NCBI RefSeq assembly: GCF_036084755.1
Contig: NZ_CP107968.1
Location: 3,044,501-3,108,500 of the forward strand
Direction of reading: 5' to 3'
Source of the DNA: Streptomyces sp. NBC_00370
GTDB taxonomy: Bacteria > Actinomycetota > Actinomycetes > Streptomycetales > Streptomycetaceae
DNA: 64,000 nt
In this document: in pieces, positions 17,658 through 26,081 of the stretch
How positions within the stretch are numbered: position 1 is the first letter of the stretch
Layout of the letters: each line of letters begins with the position of its first letter
Notes under the pieces: generated by a model
Databases searched by the model: none
The model's input: the letters and a program-made list of their open reading frames with translations, nothing else
Told to the model about the DNA's origin: nothing
Program-made: the position numbers and the translations under genes

Positions 17658-17716
17658 ACTCACCATGAAGGGCGAAGGACCGATCCGTGGAAGCGGATCG
17701 GCCCTTTGTCATAGGC
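17658..17716 (+). repeat. right copy of 59-bp direct repeat, without tRNA body
   Basis: Begins ACTCACC and ends CATAGGC; matches 13972-14030 without gaps at 43 of 59 positions. The last 30 bp, including loop GTGGAA, match at 25. Upstream of ACTCACC the tRNA similarity stops. Together the copies delimit 3.7 kb of regulatory genes. Confidence 0.55.
17678..17703 (+). terminator. terminator after the DUF6879 operon
   Basis: Stem CCGATCCG (17680-17687) with CGGATCGG (17694-17701) around GTGGAA or TGGAAG, flanked by AAGG/CCTT pairs and ending CCCTTTGTC. Lies 20 bp before the amidase start, within the right 59-bp repeat. Confidence 0.7.
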
Positions 17717-17725
17717 TGATCTTTC

Positions 17726-18994
17726 ATGGACACCGCCGATCTCATCGAGCAGCTGGATCCGGCCGTCGACGCCTTCGTTCCCGAACTCGGGCGGCGGGCG
17801 CGGCTGCGGAGGGAGGCCGGCGAGGTCGAGGCGCGGTGGCCGAGTGGTGTTGGGCGGCCCGCTTTGTTCGGAGTTGCCGTTGGGGTCAAGGATGTCGTGC
17901 GGGTCGACGGGCTGCCCACGCGGGCCGGGTCCGCGGTGCCCGCGCGGGTGCTGGACGGGGCGCAGGCGGCGGTGGTGGACCGGTTGCGGGCGGCGGGGGC
18001 CGTGGTGGCGGGGAAGACCGTGACGGCGGAGTTCGCCGTGCTCGCGCCGGGGCCCACCCGTAACCCGTACGACCCCGCGCACACGCCCGGTGGTTCGAGC
18101 AGCGGCTCCGCCGCCGCCGTCGCGGCCGGGATGGTGCCGCTCGCGATCGGTACGCAGACGGTCGGGTCGATGATCCGGCCCGCCGCGTACTGCGGGATCG
18201 TCGGGTTCAAGCCGACGTACGGGCGGATCCCGGTGGCCGGGGTGATCGCCAACGCGCCCAGTCTGGACACCGTCGGGATCTTCGCCCGTGAGGTGGCCGG
18301 ACTCTTGCCGGCGGCCGGGGTGCTGTGCGACGGATGGCGGCCGGATACGGGCGGCGGGGGTGCGGGCGCTACGCGTCGTGCCGTACTGGGCGTACCGACG
18401 GGACCGTACCTGGAGCGGGCCGAGCCGGTGGCGCTCGCCGCTTTCGAGGCGCAGACGCGGGTGCTGCGCGACGCCGGGTTCACGGTGCGCGAGGTGCCGG
18501 TGATGGCGGACTTCGCCGCGACCGAGCGGCAGTTGTTCGTGCTCAACCGCTACGAGACCGCGCGGGTGCACGCCGACTGGTTCGTCCGGTACGAGGAGCT
18601 GTACCGGCCCGAGACCGCGGCGGCGATCCGCGAGGGGCAGGCGGTCGACGACGCCGCTCACGCGCGTGCCCTGCGCGAGCGGGACGGCTTCCGGGCGCGG
18701 ACACTCGCCGCCATGGACGACGCCGGGATCGATCTGTGGATCACCCCGGCGGCGACGGGGCCCGCCCCGCTCGGGCTCGGTTCCACCGGCAGTTCGATCA
18801 TGTGCCTGCCCTGGAGCAACGCGGGGATGCCGTCGCTGACCGTGCCCGCCGGGCACGCGCCGAACGGGCTGCCGCTCGGGTTGCAGTGCGTCGCCCGCCC
18901 GGCCGCCGACGAGCAACTGCTGGGCTGGGCAACGCTGGTGGAGTCCGCGCTGCGCGGCGCGCTGCCGACCGCGCCACCCGCCGTACATCGCTGA
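17726..18994 (+). CDS. amidase (amidase signature family)
   Basis: 422 residues. The Ser-cisSer-Lys triad is present: Lys in GVAVGVKDVVRV, the glycine/serine motif PGGSSSGSAAAVAAGMVPLAIG, and the following TQTVGSMIRPAAYCGIVGFKPTYG. Family enzymes hydrolyse amides, carbamates or Glu-tRNA-type substrates. At 422 residues it is slightly shorter than usual, and GTQTVGS replaces the more common GTDTGGS. Single gene starting behind the terminator; sits where cebR would be expected upstream of cebE. Substrate unknown. Confidence 0.86.
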   Translation: MDTADLIEQLDPAVDAFVPELGRRARLRREAGEVEARWPSGVGRPALFGVAVGVKDVVRVDGLPTRAGSAVPARVLDGAQAAVVDRLRAAGAVVAGKTVTAEFAVLAPGPTRNPYDPAHTPGGSSSGSAAAVAAGMVPLAIGTQTVGSMIRPAAYCGIVGFKPTYGRIPVAGVIANAPSLDTVGIFAREVAGLLPAAGVLCDGWRPDTGGGGAGATRRAVLGVPTGPYLERAEPVALAAFEAQTRVLRDAGFTVREVPVMADFAATERQLFVLNRYETARVHADWFVRYEELYRPETAAAIREGQAVDDAAHARALRERDGFRARTLAAMDDAGIDLWITPAATGPAPLGLGSTGSSIMCLPWSNAGMPSLTVPAGHAPNGLPLGLQCVARPAADEQLLGWATLVESALRGALPTAPPAVHR

Positions 18995-19294
18995 CGCGAG
19001 GCCGTCCCCGGCGACCGCTCCGTTCGACTTGTGAACGAGGGCCGGGAGAACGCCGGGAGAGCGCTATCCCAACGCGGGCTCCGAAGCAGGGCCGCGTGAT
19101 GCTCAGGACACGTTCGGGAAACATAACCGCCTTCGACTCTTGACACCCGCCCCTCCGAGGAAGCAACCTTCCGGCAGCGCGATTTGGGAGCGCTCCCACA
19201 GCCGTAGCGTATGCCGGATTTCCTCATCGGCCCGGCGTGGTGCGCACCGGCCCCGCCCGGAACGTCCGTCCCACCTGGAACAAGGAGCAAGCGA
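18995..19294. promoter_or_regulatory. cebE upstream region (300 bp, no gene)
   Basis: No coding potential on either strand that survives inspection. It holds the CebR box at 19185-19198 and the cebE promoter and leader. Confidence 0.7.
19185..19198 (+). promoter_or_regulatory. CebR box (perfect palindrome) upstream of cebE
   Basis: TGGGAGCGCTCCCA, the exact 14-bp operator of the LacI-family repressor CebR in Streptomyces. It lies 96 bp before the cebE start codon. Cellobiose/cellotriose releases CebR in characterised species. Confidence 0.92.
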
Positions 19295-20632
19295 ATGCGC
19301 ATGCGCATCACCCGTACCACCGGCGGGCACAGCCGCAGAGCGGCGGCCGTCGCCACCACGGTGCTGACGGCATCGGCCCTGCTGCTGACCGGCTGTAGCA
19401 GCGACTCGGACAGCTCCGACTCGGCCAAGGGGTCGGACGCGAGCGGGCCGATCACGCTGACCGTCGCCGACTTCGGTCAGTTCGGCTACAAGGAGGCGGG
19501 GCTGTTCGCCAAGTACCACCAGCTCCACCCGGACATCACCGTCAAGGAAGACGTCACGGCCGACGAGAAGGTCTACTACCCCAAGCTGCTCCAGGAGTTG
19601 AATTCCGGCAGCGGTCTCGCCGATGTCCAGGGCATCGAGGTCGGCCGGATCAAGGAGGTCGTGGACACCAAGGGTGACCAGTTCGCCGACCTCAGCAAGG
19701 TCATCAACGTCGACGACTGGGTCTCCTGGAAGGAGAAGCAGGCGACGACGTCCGACGGCGCCGTGATCGGTGCCGGTACCGACATCGGTCCGATGTCGCT
19801 CTGCTACCGCCCCGACCTGTTCAAGAAGGCGGGCTTGCCGACCGACCGCGAGGCCGTGGCGCAGAAGATCGCCGGCGGCTGGGAGGACTACCTCAAGCTC
19901 GGCGAGCAGTACAAGGCGAAGGCCCCCGCCGGCACGTACTTCATGGACTCGGCGAGCGCCATGTACAACGCCGTGGTCAGCTCGAACACCGAGCAGTACT
20001 ACGACAAGGACGGCAAGCCGATCTACAAGGACAGCCCCAGCGTCAAGCAGGGCTGGAGCCTGGCCGGCGAGGCCGCCGCGAAGAAGCTGACCCAGGGACT
20101 CGCGCAGTTCAGCGACCCGTGGGTGGCGGCGCTGCGCAAGGGCTCGGTCGCCACCGTGGCCTGCCCCGCCTGGATGGCGGGCCAGATCTCCACCAACTCG
20201 GGCAACGCCTACAAGGGCAAGTGGGACATCACCCGCGCGCCCGGCTCGACCGCTGCCAACTGGGGCGGTTCGTTCCTGTCCGTGCCGAAGGGCGGCAAGC
20301 ACGTGAAGGAGGCCGGCGAGCTGGTCAAGTGGCTGACGGCGCCCGAGCAGCAGGCCGCCGTGTTCAAGGCCATCGGGGTGTTCCCGTCCAACAAGGGCGC
20401 GTACGACCTGCCCGAGGTGCAGAACGCCAAGCTTCCGTACTTCAACGACGCGCCGATCGGCAAGATCTACGCCGACGAGGCCAAGGCCATCCCGGAGGCC
20501 GTGCTCGGCCAGAAGGACGGCGTGATCAAGGACACCATCTCCACCCAGATCAACAACATGGAGCAGCGCGGCACCAGCCCGGACGACGCCTGGGACGCGG
20601 CCACGAAGACGATCGACAAGGCCATCGGCTGA
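19295..20632 (+). CDS. cebE: cellobiose/cello-oligosaccharide ABC transporter binding lipoprotein
   Basis: 445 residues from ATG 19295 (AAGGAG 7 bp upstream). Signal peptide with lipobox LLTGC, acylated Cys34. Family 1 extracellular sugar-binding fold: GPITLTVADFGQFGYKEAGLFAKYHQLHPDITVKED at the start, then WGGSFLSVPKGGKHVKEAGELVKWLTAPEQQAAVF. It delivers cellobiose and cellotriose to CebF-CebG. Called cebE from the flanking CebR box, permease pair and bglC. The cognate MsiK-type ATPase is encoded elsewhere, as usual for Streptomyces. Confidence 0.93.
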   Translation: MRMRITRTTGGHSRRAAAVATTVLTASALLLTGCSSDSDSSDSAKGSDASGPITLTVADFGQFGYKEAGLFAKYHQLHPDITVKEDVTADEKVYYPKLLQELNSGSGLADVQGIEVGRIKEVVDTKGDQFADLSKVINVDDWVSWKEKQATTSDGAVIGAGTDIGPMSLCYRPDLFKKAGLPTDREAVAQKIAGGWEDYLKLGEQYKAKAPAGTYFMDSASAMYNAVVSSNTEQYYDKDGKPIYKDSPSVKQGWSLAGEAAAKKLTQGLAQFSDPWVAALRKGSVATVACPAWMAGQISTNSGNAYKGKWDITRAPGSTAANWGGSFLSVPKGGKHVKEAGELVKWLTAPEQQAAVFKAIGVFPSNKGAYDLPEVQNAKLPYFNDAPIGKIYADEAKAIPEAVLGQKDGVIKDTISTQINNMEQRGTSPDDAWDAATKTIDKAIG

Positions 20633-20739
20633 CCCTCGGCCCGCGCATCGGCTGACCCTCGGCCCCGCGCACCGGCTGACCATCAGCCTCCGCGCCGGCT
20701 GCCACTCAGCCCCCGCACCGGCTGACCGTTCGATCCTCG
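20623..20739 (+). repeat. tandem repeats duplicating the cebE 3' end
   Basis: Five imperfect units of 21-25 bp start at 20623, 20646, 20670, 20695 and 20716, each built on CA(T/C)CGGCTGACC or a variant. The first unit contains the last codons and stop of cebE, so the array appears to have grown by duplicating the gene end. Confidence 0.8.
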
Positions 20740-20772
20740 CCGGTGCGGGCGGCCCCCCGCCGCCCGCACCGG
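20740..20772 (+). terminator. strong hairpin between cebE and cebF
   Basis: Perfect 13-bp stem (20740-20752 with 20760-20772) around seven C/G bases. No T tract. It probably protects cebE mRNA from 3' exonucleases and partly terminates, giving more binding protein than permease, as in malE-malF. Confidence 0.8.
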
Positions 20773-20818
20773 TCCCGCCGTACCGCCCACCCCCCGCCCC
20801 AGGGAAGGACTCCCACCC

Positions 20819-21811
20819 GTGGCAACCACGATCCCGGCCCGGGACGCCGCCACCCCGCCGCCCGGCCCCCCGAAGCCCGTGTCCACCGAACGCCTGGCGT
20901 GGCGCAGCCGGCTGTGGCGGTTCGACGACAAGGCCTCGCCGTACGCGTACATCGCCCCGTTCTTCCTCGTCTTCGCCGCCTTCGGGCTCTTCCCGCTGAT
21001 CTACACCGGCTGGATCGCCCTGCACCGGGTGGAGATGACCGGTCTCGACCAGATGGAGTGGGTCGGCTGGGAGAACTTCGGCAAGATCCTGCACGACTCC
21101 GAGTTCTGGACGGCCGTCTCCAACACCTTCCTGATCGGGGTCATTTCGACCGTCCCGCAGCTCCTCGTCGCGCTCGGTCTGGCGCATCTGCTCAACTACA
21201 AGCTGCGGGCCAGCACGTTCTTCCGGACGCTGATCCTCACCCCGTACGCCACCTCGGTGGCATCCGCGGCGCTCGTCTTCGCCCTGGTCTTCCGGGCCGA
21301 CGGCGGTCTGCTGAACTGGCTGCTGCATTTCATCGGCCTCGGGCACACCAACTGGACCAACGGCCACTGGACTTCGAAGATCGCCATCTCGGTCATCGTG
21401 ATCTGGCGCTGGACGGGCTACAACACACTGATCTATCTGGCGGCCATGCAGGCGGTGCCGACCGATCTCTACGAGGCGGCCTCCCTCGACGGCGCCTCGC
21501 GCTGGCAGCAGTTCCGCAAGGTGACGATCCCCTCGCTGCGACCGACGATCCTCTTCACCATCGTCATCTCGACCATCGGCTCCATGCAGTTGTTCGGTGA
21601 GCCCCTGCTGCTCGAAGGCGGCACGCTCGGCCAGACCGGCGGCAACGAGAACCAGTACGAGACGCTGAGCATTTACCTCTACAACTACGGCTGGAATCTG
21701 GGACATCTCGGTCCGGCCGCAGCGGTGGCCTGGGCGATGCTCGCCCTGCTGCTGATCATCGCGGCGATCAACTGGCTCTTCAGCCGCTTCGTGCGCAAGT
21801 CCGCGGCCTGA
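20819..21811 (+). CDS. cebF: cellobiose ABC transporter permease
   Basis: 330 residues from GTG 20819 (GGAAGGA upstream). MalF-type permease with six transmembrane helices (first near 41-63, AYIAPFFLVFAAFGLFPLIYTG). The EAA loop in the last cytoplasmic part (LYEAASLDGASRWQQFRKVTIPSLRP) docks the ATPase. Second gene of the ceb operon, 186 bp after cebE because of the repeat and hairpin. Pairs with CebG. Confidence 0.93.
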   Translation: MATTIPARDAATPPPGPPKPVSTERLAWRSRLWRFDDKASPYAYIAPFFLVFAAFGLFPLIYTGWIALHRVEMTGLDQMEWVGWENFGKILHDSEFWTAVSNTFLIGVISTVPQLLVALGLAHLLNYKLRASTFFRTLILTPYATSVASAALVFALVFRADGGLLNWLLHFIGLGHTNWTNGHWTSKIAISVIVIWRWTGYNTLIYLAAMQAVPTDLYEAASLDGASRWQQFRKVTIPSLRPTILFTIVISTIGSMQLFGEPLLLEGGTLGQTGGNENQYETLSIYLYNYGWNLGHLGPAAAVAWAMLALLLIIAAINWLFSRFVRKSAA

Positions 21812-21836
21812 CCCGCCCGACCGGGAGCGATACCCC

Positions 21837-22757
21837 ATGACCCTGACCAGCCCCACCACCGCACGGCAACTCGCCCCGCCGGCACGGGCCGACACCGCGG
21901 CCGCGCGCCGTCCCGGCCGGTTCAAGCCCGGCGCGGGACGGCAGTTGCACGGCGGCCCCTTCGCCTACATCGCGCTGATAGTCGTCGGCATCGGCTCGAT
22001 CCTGCCGCTGTACTGGACGCTGGTGGCCGCGTCCCACACGCAGGACGAAGTCCTCGCCACCACACCGCCGTTCCTGCCCGGCTCGCACCTCTTCCACAAC
22101 CTGGACGCCGCCTGGACCCAGGCGCACCTCGGCAAGGCCATCGTCAACAGCGTGATCGTGTCGGGCTGCATCACGGCGGCGACACTGTTCTTCTGCACCC
22201 TCGCCGGTTACGCGTTCGCCAAGATGCGTTTCCGGGGCCGGGGTTGGCTGATGACGTCCGTCATCGCGACGCTGACGATCCCGCCGCAGCTCAGTGTCGT
22301 CCCGCTCTTCATGCTGATGTCGAAGATCGGCTGGGGCGGTGATCTGGAGTCGGTGATCTTCCCGACCCTGGTGAGCGCCTTCGGTGTGTTCTTCATGCGG
22401 CAGTACCTGATCGAGGCGCTGCCGTACGAGCTGATCGAGGCGGCGAAGGTGGACGGCGCGAACAACTTCCGGATCGTGCGCAGCATCGTCCTGCCGGTGG
22501 CCCGGCCCGCGATGATGGTGCTCGGAATGCTTACGTTCGTGCAGGCGTGGAATGACTTCTTCTGGCCCTATCTCGCACTCAACCAGCAGAATCCGACGCT
22601 CCAGGTGGCCCTCGGCCAGCTGAGCGCCTCGTACACCCCCGACCAGTCCATCGTCATGGCGGGCGCCCTGATCAGCACTCTTCCGCTGCTCCTGGTGTTC
22701 GTGCTCTTCGGCAAGCAGATCGTCGGAGGCATCATGTCGGGCGCGGTCAAGGGATGA
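21837..22757 (+). CDS. cebG: cellobiose ABC transporter permease
   Basis: 306 residues, MalG-type permease with six transmembrane helices. The EAA loop reads ELIEAAKVDGANNFRIVRSIVLPVARP. Starts 25 bp after cebF and ends before the terminator at 22783-22804. With CebF forms the transmembrane channel for cello-oligosaccharides. Confidence 0.93.
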   Translation: MTLTSPTTARQLAPPARADTAAARRPGRFKPGAGRQLHGGPFAYIALIVVGIGSILPLYWTLVAASHTQDEVLATTPPFLPGSHLFHNLDAAWTQAHLGKAIVNSVIVSGCITAATLFFCTLAGYAFAKMRFRGRGWLMTSVIATLTIPPQLSVVPLFMLMSKIGWGGDLESVIFPTLVSAFGVFFMRQYLIEALPYELIEAAKVDGANNFRIVRSIVLPVARPAMMVLGMLTFVQAWNDFFWPYLALNQQNPTLQVALGQLSASYTPDQSIVMAGALISTLPLLLVFVLFGKQIVGGIMSGAVKG

Positions 22758-22782
22758 CGTCCTGTCGTCCCTGATCGTCCGA

Positions 22783-22804
22783 GGGGCCCGGAAACCCGGG
22801 CCCC
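22783..22804 (+). terminator. terminator after cebG
   Basis: Perfect 9-bp stem GGGGCCCGG (22783-22791) with 22796-22804, loop AAAC, followed by TTA. Separates the importer operon from bglC, which has its own CebR box. Confidence 0.85.
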
Positions 22805-22837
22805 TTACGCTTACGCCCTGCCCCTGTACGCCCACCT

Positions 22838-22851
22838 TGGGAGCGCTCTCA
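22838..22851 (+). promoter_or_regulatory. CebR box (one mismatch) overlapping the bglC translation start region
   Basis: TGGGAGCGCTCTCA differs from the perfect palindrome at one base. It ends 2 bp before the bglC ATG, so its GGGAG also occupies the ribosome-binding position. CebR binding here would block transcription just at the start codon. Confidence 0.85.
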
Positions 22852-22853
22852 CA

Positions 22854-24311
22854 ATGACCGCCGTACGAACCGAGACCACCCTGCAAGCAGCGGCCGCCGC
22901 GACGGACTTCCCGACGGGCTTCGTCTGGGGAGCGGCCACCGCCGCCTATCAGGTCGAGGGCGCCGCCGCCGAGGACGGCCGCACGCCTTCGATCTGGGAC
23001 ACCTTCAGCCGTACGCCCGGCAAGGTACGCAACGGCGACACCGGCGACATCGCGGCCGACCACTACCACCGGTTCCGCGACGACGTCCGGCTGATGAAGG
23101 AGCTGGGCCTGAAGGCCTACCGCTTCTCCATCTCCTGGTCGCGGGTGCAGCCGACCGGCCGCGGCCCCGCCGTCGAACGCGGCCTGGACTTCTACCGCAG
23201 CCTCGTCGACGAGCTGCTCGAAGCGGGCATCGCGCCCGTCGCCACCCTCTACCACTGGGACCTGCCGCAGGAGTTGGAGAGCGCGGGCGGCTGGCCGGCC
23301 CGGCAGACCGCCGAGCGGTTCGCCGACTACGCGTCGATCATGGCGGGCGCCCTCGGCGACCGCGTCGGCATGTGGACCACGCTCAACGAGCCGTGGTGCT
23401 CCGCGTTCCTGGGGTACGGCTCCGGCGTGCACGCGCCGGGCCGCACCGAGCCCGCGGCGGCGCTGCGCGCTGCCCACCACCTCAACCTCGCGCACGGCAG
23501 GGCGATGGAGGCGCTGCGCGCCCAGCTCCCCTCGACTGCGCAGACCTCGATCACCCTCAACCTGCACCAGGTCAGGGCGCTGACCGACAGCGAGGCCGAC
23601 GCGGACGCCGTCCGCCGGATCGACGCCGTCGGCAACCGCGTCTTCACCGGGCCCATCCTCGGCGGCGCCTACCCCGAGGACCTGATCGCCGACACCTCGC
23701 GGTACGTCGACTGGTCGGAGCTGGTGCACGACGGCGACCTGGCCGCCATCTCCCGCCCCATCGACGTCCTGGGCGTCAACTACTACACGCCGACGGTGGT
23801 CTCCAACCCCGGTACGGGCGTGGGCGATTCACGCGACGACGGGCACGGCAACAGCCAGCACTCGCCGTGGCCGGGCTCCGAGCACGTCGCCTTCCACCTC
23901 ACCGAGGGCAAGCGGACGGCGATGAACTGGGCGATCGACCCCAGCGGTCTGCACGACCTGCTGCTGCGCCTCACCCACGACCACCCCGGGCTGCCGCTGA
24001 TGGTCACCGAGAACGGCGCGGCGTTCGACGACTACGTCTCGCCCGAGGGCCGCGTCGAGGACCCCGAGCGGATCGCGTATCTGCACGGCCATCTCGCCGC
24101 CGTACAGCGGGCGGTGGCCGCCGGCGCCGATGTCCGCGGTTACTTCCTCTGGTCGCTGATGGACAACTTCGAGTGGGGTTACGGCTATTCGAAGCGCTTC
24201 GGCGCCGTCTACGTCGACTACGCGTCGCAGCGCCGTATCCCCAAGGCGAGCGCGCACTGGTACGCGGACGTGATCCGTGGCAACGCGCTGCCGCAGGCGC
24301 CGCAGGAATGA
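22854..24311 (+). CDS. bglC: GH1 beta-glucosidase (intracellular cellobiase)
   Basis: 485 residues, no signal peptide. Family 1 glycoside hydrolase: N-terminal [19 protein letters not shown], acid/base Glu179 in TLNEP, nucleophile Glu386 in VTENG, and the C-terminal [18 protein letters not shown]. Cleaves imported cellobiose to glucose. The preceding CebR box places it in the cellobiose regulon. In S. scabies the orthologue also governs the inducing signal for thaxtomin; no such gene is seen here. Confidence 0.95.
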   Translation: MTAVRTETTLQAAAAATDFPTGFVWGAATAAYQVEGAAAEDGRTPSIWDTFSRTPGKVRNGDTGDIAADHYHRFRDDVRLMKELGLKAYRFSISWSRVQPTGRGPAVERGLDFYRSLVDELLEAGIAPVATLYHWDLPQELESAGGWPARQTAERFADYASIMAGALGDRVGMWTTLNEPWCSAFLGYGSGVHAPGRTEPAAALRAAHHLNLAHGRAMEALRAQLPSTAQTSITLNLHQVRALTDSEADADAVRRIDAVGNRVFTGPILGGAYPEDLIADTSRYVDWSELVHDGDLAAISRPIDVLGVNYYTPTVVSNPGTGVGDSRDDGHGNSQHSPWPGSEHVAFHLTEGKRTAMNWAIDPSGLHDLLLRLTHDHPGLPLMVTENGAAFDDYVSPEGRVEDPERIAYLHGHLAAVQRAVAAGADVRGYFLWSLMDNFEWGYGYSKRFGAVYVDYASQRRIPKASAHWYADVIRGNALPQAPQE

Positions 24312-24315
24312 CGAG

Positions 24316-24360
24316 GCGCGCCCCGGCCGGGTGGGGGGTGGGGATCCGGCCGGGACGCGC
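24316..24360. terminator. terminator between bglC and the chitinase
   Basis: 15-bp stem (24316-24330 with 24346-24360, one mismatch) around a G-rich loop. Lies between convergent genes. Confidence 0.75.
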
Positions 24361-24370
24361 GTGGGGGGTT

Positions 24371-24389
24371 GGCCGACCTGTGGTCGGCC
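24371..24389. terminator. second short hairpin between bglC and the chitinase
   Basis: Perfect 8-bp stem GGCCGACC (24371-24378) with 24382-24389, three-base loop TGT. Probably serves the minus-strand chitinase transcript. Confidence 0.65.
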
Positions 24390-24417
24390 TGGGGTGATGG
24401 CTACATGGGGCGATCGG

Positions 24418-25929
24418 CTACTTGTAGGCGCCGAACGCCTTGGTGAAGGCCAGCGGCTGCTGGTCGATCGAGCTGCACGAGGCGTCCGCGCTGTTCTTCG
24501 GCCCGCCCGGGCAGGCCTTGTCGCGGGTGCCCGACCACATCGCCAGCCAGCCGATGCCCTTGGACTTCGCGAAGTCGACGAGCTGCGTCGCGTCGTCGAC
24601 CTTGAAGACCTCGGTGCTGACGTCGTTGACGCCGATCATCGGTGTGACGGCGACGGCCTGCCAGGCCGCGGCGTCCGAGAGGCCCAGCACGCCCTTGATC
24701 TGGGCCTGGGTCGCGGTCGCCGCCTGGATGGCGTAGCCGCCCATGTCACCGCTGTACGAGGCTCCGTAGTCCATCGCCATGATGTTGACCTGGCCGACCT
24801 TCACGCCGTTCTGCTTGGCGTTGCCGATCAGGTCCACGCCGGGCTGGGTCAGCCCCTCGGGCATCACCGGCAGGGTGAAGGAGACGTCGAGGCCGGGGTG
24901 GGCCTTCTGGAGCTGCGCGATGGCCTGGGCGCGGCGGGTGTTGGCCGCCGTGTCCGGCAGGGCCGCGCCCTCGATGTCGAAGTCGACCTTGGTGAGCTTG
25001 TAGGCGTCGACGGCCTTGCCGTAGGCGGCGGCCAGGTCGGCGGCCGAGGAGCAGGCGCCGGCCAGTTCGGTGCCCGAGGCACCGCCGAAGGAGACCCGTA
25101 CGTCACCGCCGTCGGCGCGCAGGCCGCCGATCTGCGCGGCGACCGCGTCGCTCGCGAGGTCGCTGACGCCGCCCCACTTCGGGACGCAGCCGCCGCCCGA
25201 CGTGATGAAGGCGAGGGTGAACTGCTTGACGCCGGTCTTGGCCGCCGTGTCCGCGAGGTTGTAGGCGGGGTAGAGCGAGGTGTCGACGTACGGTGCGAAG
25301 CCGGCGCTCGCCGCCGTGCCGCTGCCGGACGTGGGGGGCTGCGACGTCGCGGGATCCGAGGGGACGTCGGTGGGGTCGGCGTCCTTCGTCGGCTCGGTGG
25401 TCGGCTCCTCGGTCGGCCCGGTGGTGGGCTCCGTGCCGGGCTGCTCCTCCGTGGGGCGGCCGCTGGGCTGGGGCGTCGCGCCGTCGTCGACCGAGCACTT
25501 GACGCCGTCGATGAGGCACGAGGCCGGGTCGGCCGCCGTGGTCGCGTTGCCCGCCGCCTCGGTGACGAAGCCGACGGTGGCTGAGGCGCCGGGCGCCAGG
25601 TCCTTGTTCCAGTCCTCGGGCTTGACGGTGACGTGCCGGCCGTCGACGCTCCGCACGCCGTTCCACAGCGAGCTGATGGTGGTACCGGCCGGCAGGTCGA
25701 ATTCGAGGACCCAGCCGGACTTCGCCTTGCCCGTGTCGTTCGTGATGACGTACTGGCCGGTGTAACCGCCGGTCCAGGAGCTGGTCTTCGTGTAGGCGGC
25801 CCCGACCGCCGCCGCCTGCGCCGTGCCGGTGAGGGCGAAGGCCGCTCCGCCGCCGACGACGGCCGCGACCACCGCTCCGATCGCCTTGGTCCTGCGCTTC
25901 GCCAAGCGGCGGTGCGTACTGCTGCCCAT
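24418..25929 (-). CDS. secreted chitinase: CBM2 plus GH18 domain
   Basis: 503 residues. Signal peptide residues 1-40 (ends TAQAAA). CBM2-type carbohydrate-binding domain ~42-147 (TSSWTGGYTGQYVITNDTG, SLWNGVR). A Pro/Thr/Glu linker spans 150-205. The GH18 catalytic barrel is ~208-503 with the catalytic DxDxE as VDFDIE, Glu320. This short bacterial GH18 form (SLYPAYNLADTAAKTGVKQFTLAFITS) hydrolyses chitin or chito-oligosaccharides. The domain order is typical for Streptomyces. A possible dre-like site lies upstream at 26066-26081. Convergent with bglC. Confidence 0.93.
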   Translation of the reverse strand: MGSSTHRRLAKRRTKAIGAVVAAVVGGGAAFALTGTAQAAAVGAAYTKTSSWTGGYTGQYVITNDTGKAKSGWVLEFDLPAGTTISSLWNGVRSVDGRHVTVKPEDWNKDLAPGASATVGFVTEAAGNATTAADPASCLIDGVKCSVDDGATPQPSGRPTEEQPGTEPTTGPTEEPTTEPTKDADPTDVPSDPATSQPPTSGSGTAASAGFAPYVDTSLYPAYNLADTAAKTGVKQFTLAFITSGGGCVPKWGGVSDLASDAVAAQIGGLRADGGDVRVSFGGASGTELAGACSSAADLAAAYGKAVDAYKLTKVDFDIEGAALPDTAANTRRAQAIAQLQKAHPGLDVSFTLPVMPEGLTQPGVDLIGNAKQNGVKVGQVNIMAMDYGASYSGDMGGYAIQAATATQAQIKGVLGLSDAAAWQAVAVTPMIGVNDVSTEVFKVDDATQLVDFAKSKGIGWLAMWSGTRDKACPGGPKNSADASCSSIDQQPLAFTKAFGAYK

Positions 25930-26065
25930 CGCGTTCCTGCCTCAGTGTTGCGGTGTGTGGGGGGTGGTGGGCAGCACGCTAGCCCCAGCAGATCCGACAA
26001 AGTGCCCGTAATGGAAGGCCGTTGATGTTCTTAGGGTGCGCTTAAGGAACGCATGGGGGCTGATT

Positions 26066-26081
26066 AAAGGTTCAGACCTCT
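26066..26081 (-). promoter_or_regulatory. possible DasR (dre-like) operator upstream of the chitinase
   Basis: AAAGGTTCAGACCTCT matches the dre pattern ACTGGTCTAGACCACT at 11 of 16 positions, keeping the GGT...AGACC arms. It lies about 140 bp before the chitinase start, at the end of the histidine kinase gene. DasR controls chitinase genes in Streptomyces; here only a candidate. Confidence 0.4.

Noticed and set aside
13905..17716. Integrative element with its own integrase
   Set aside because: No integrase, excisionase or replication gene lies between the repeats; only a repeat-bounded gene block is supported.
19103..21925. 940-codon minus-strand ORF opposite cebE and cebF
   Set aside because: Shadow of the transporter genes; low-complexity translation, no motif or ribosome site.
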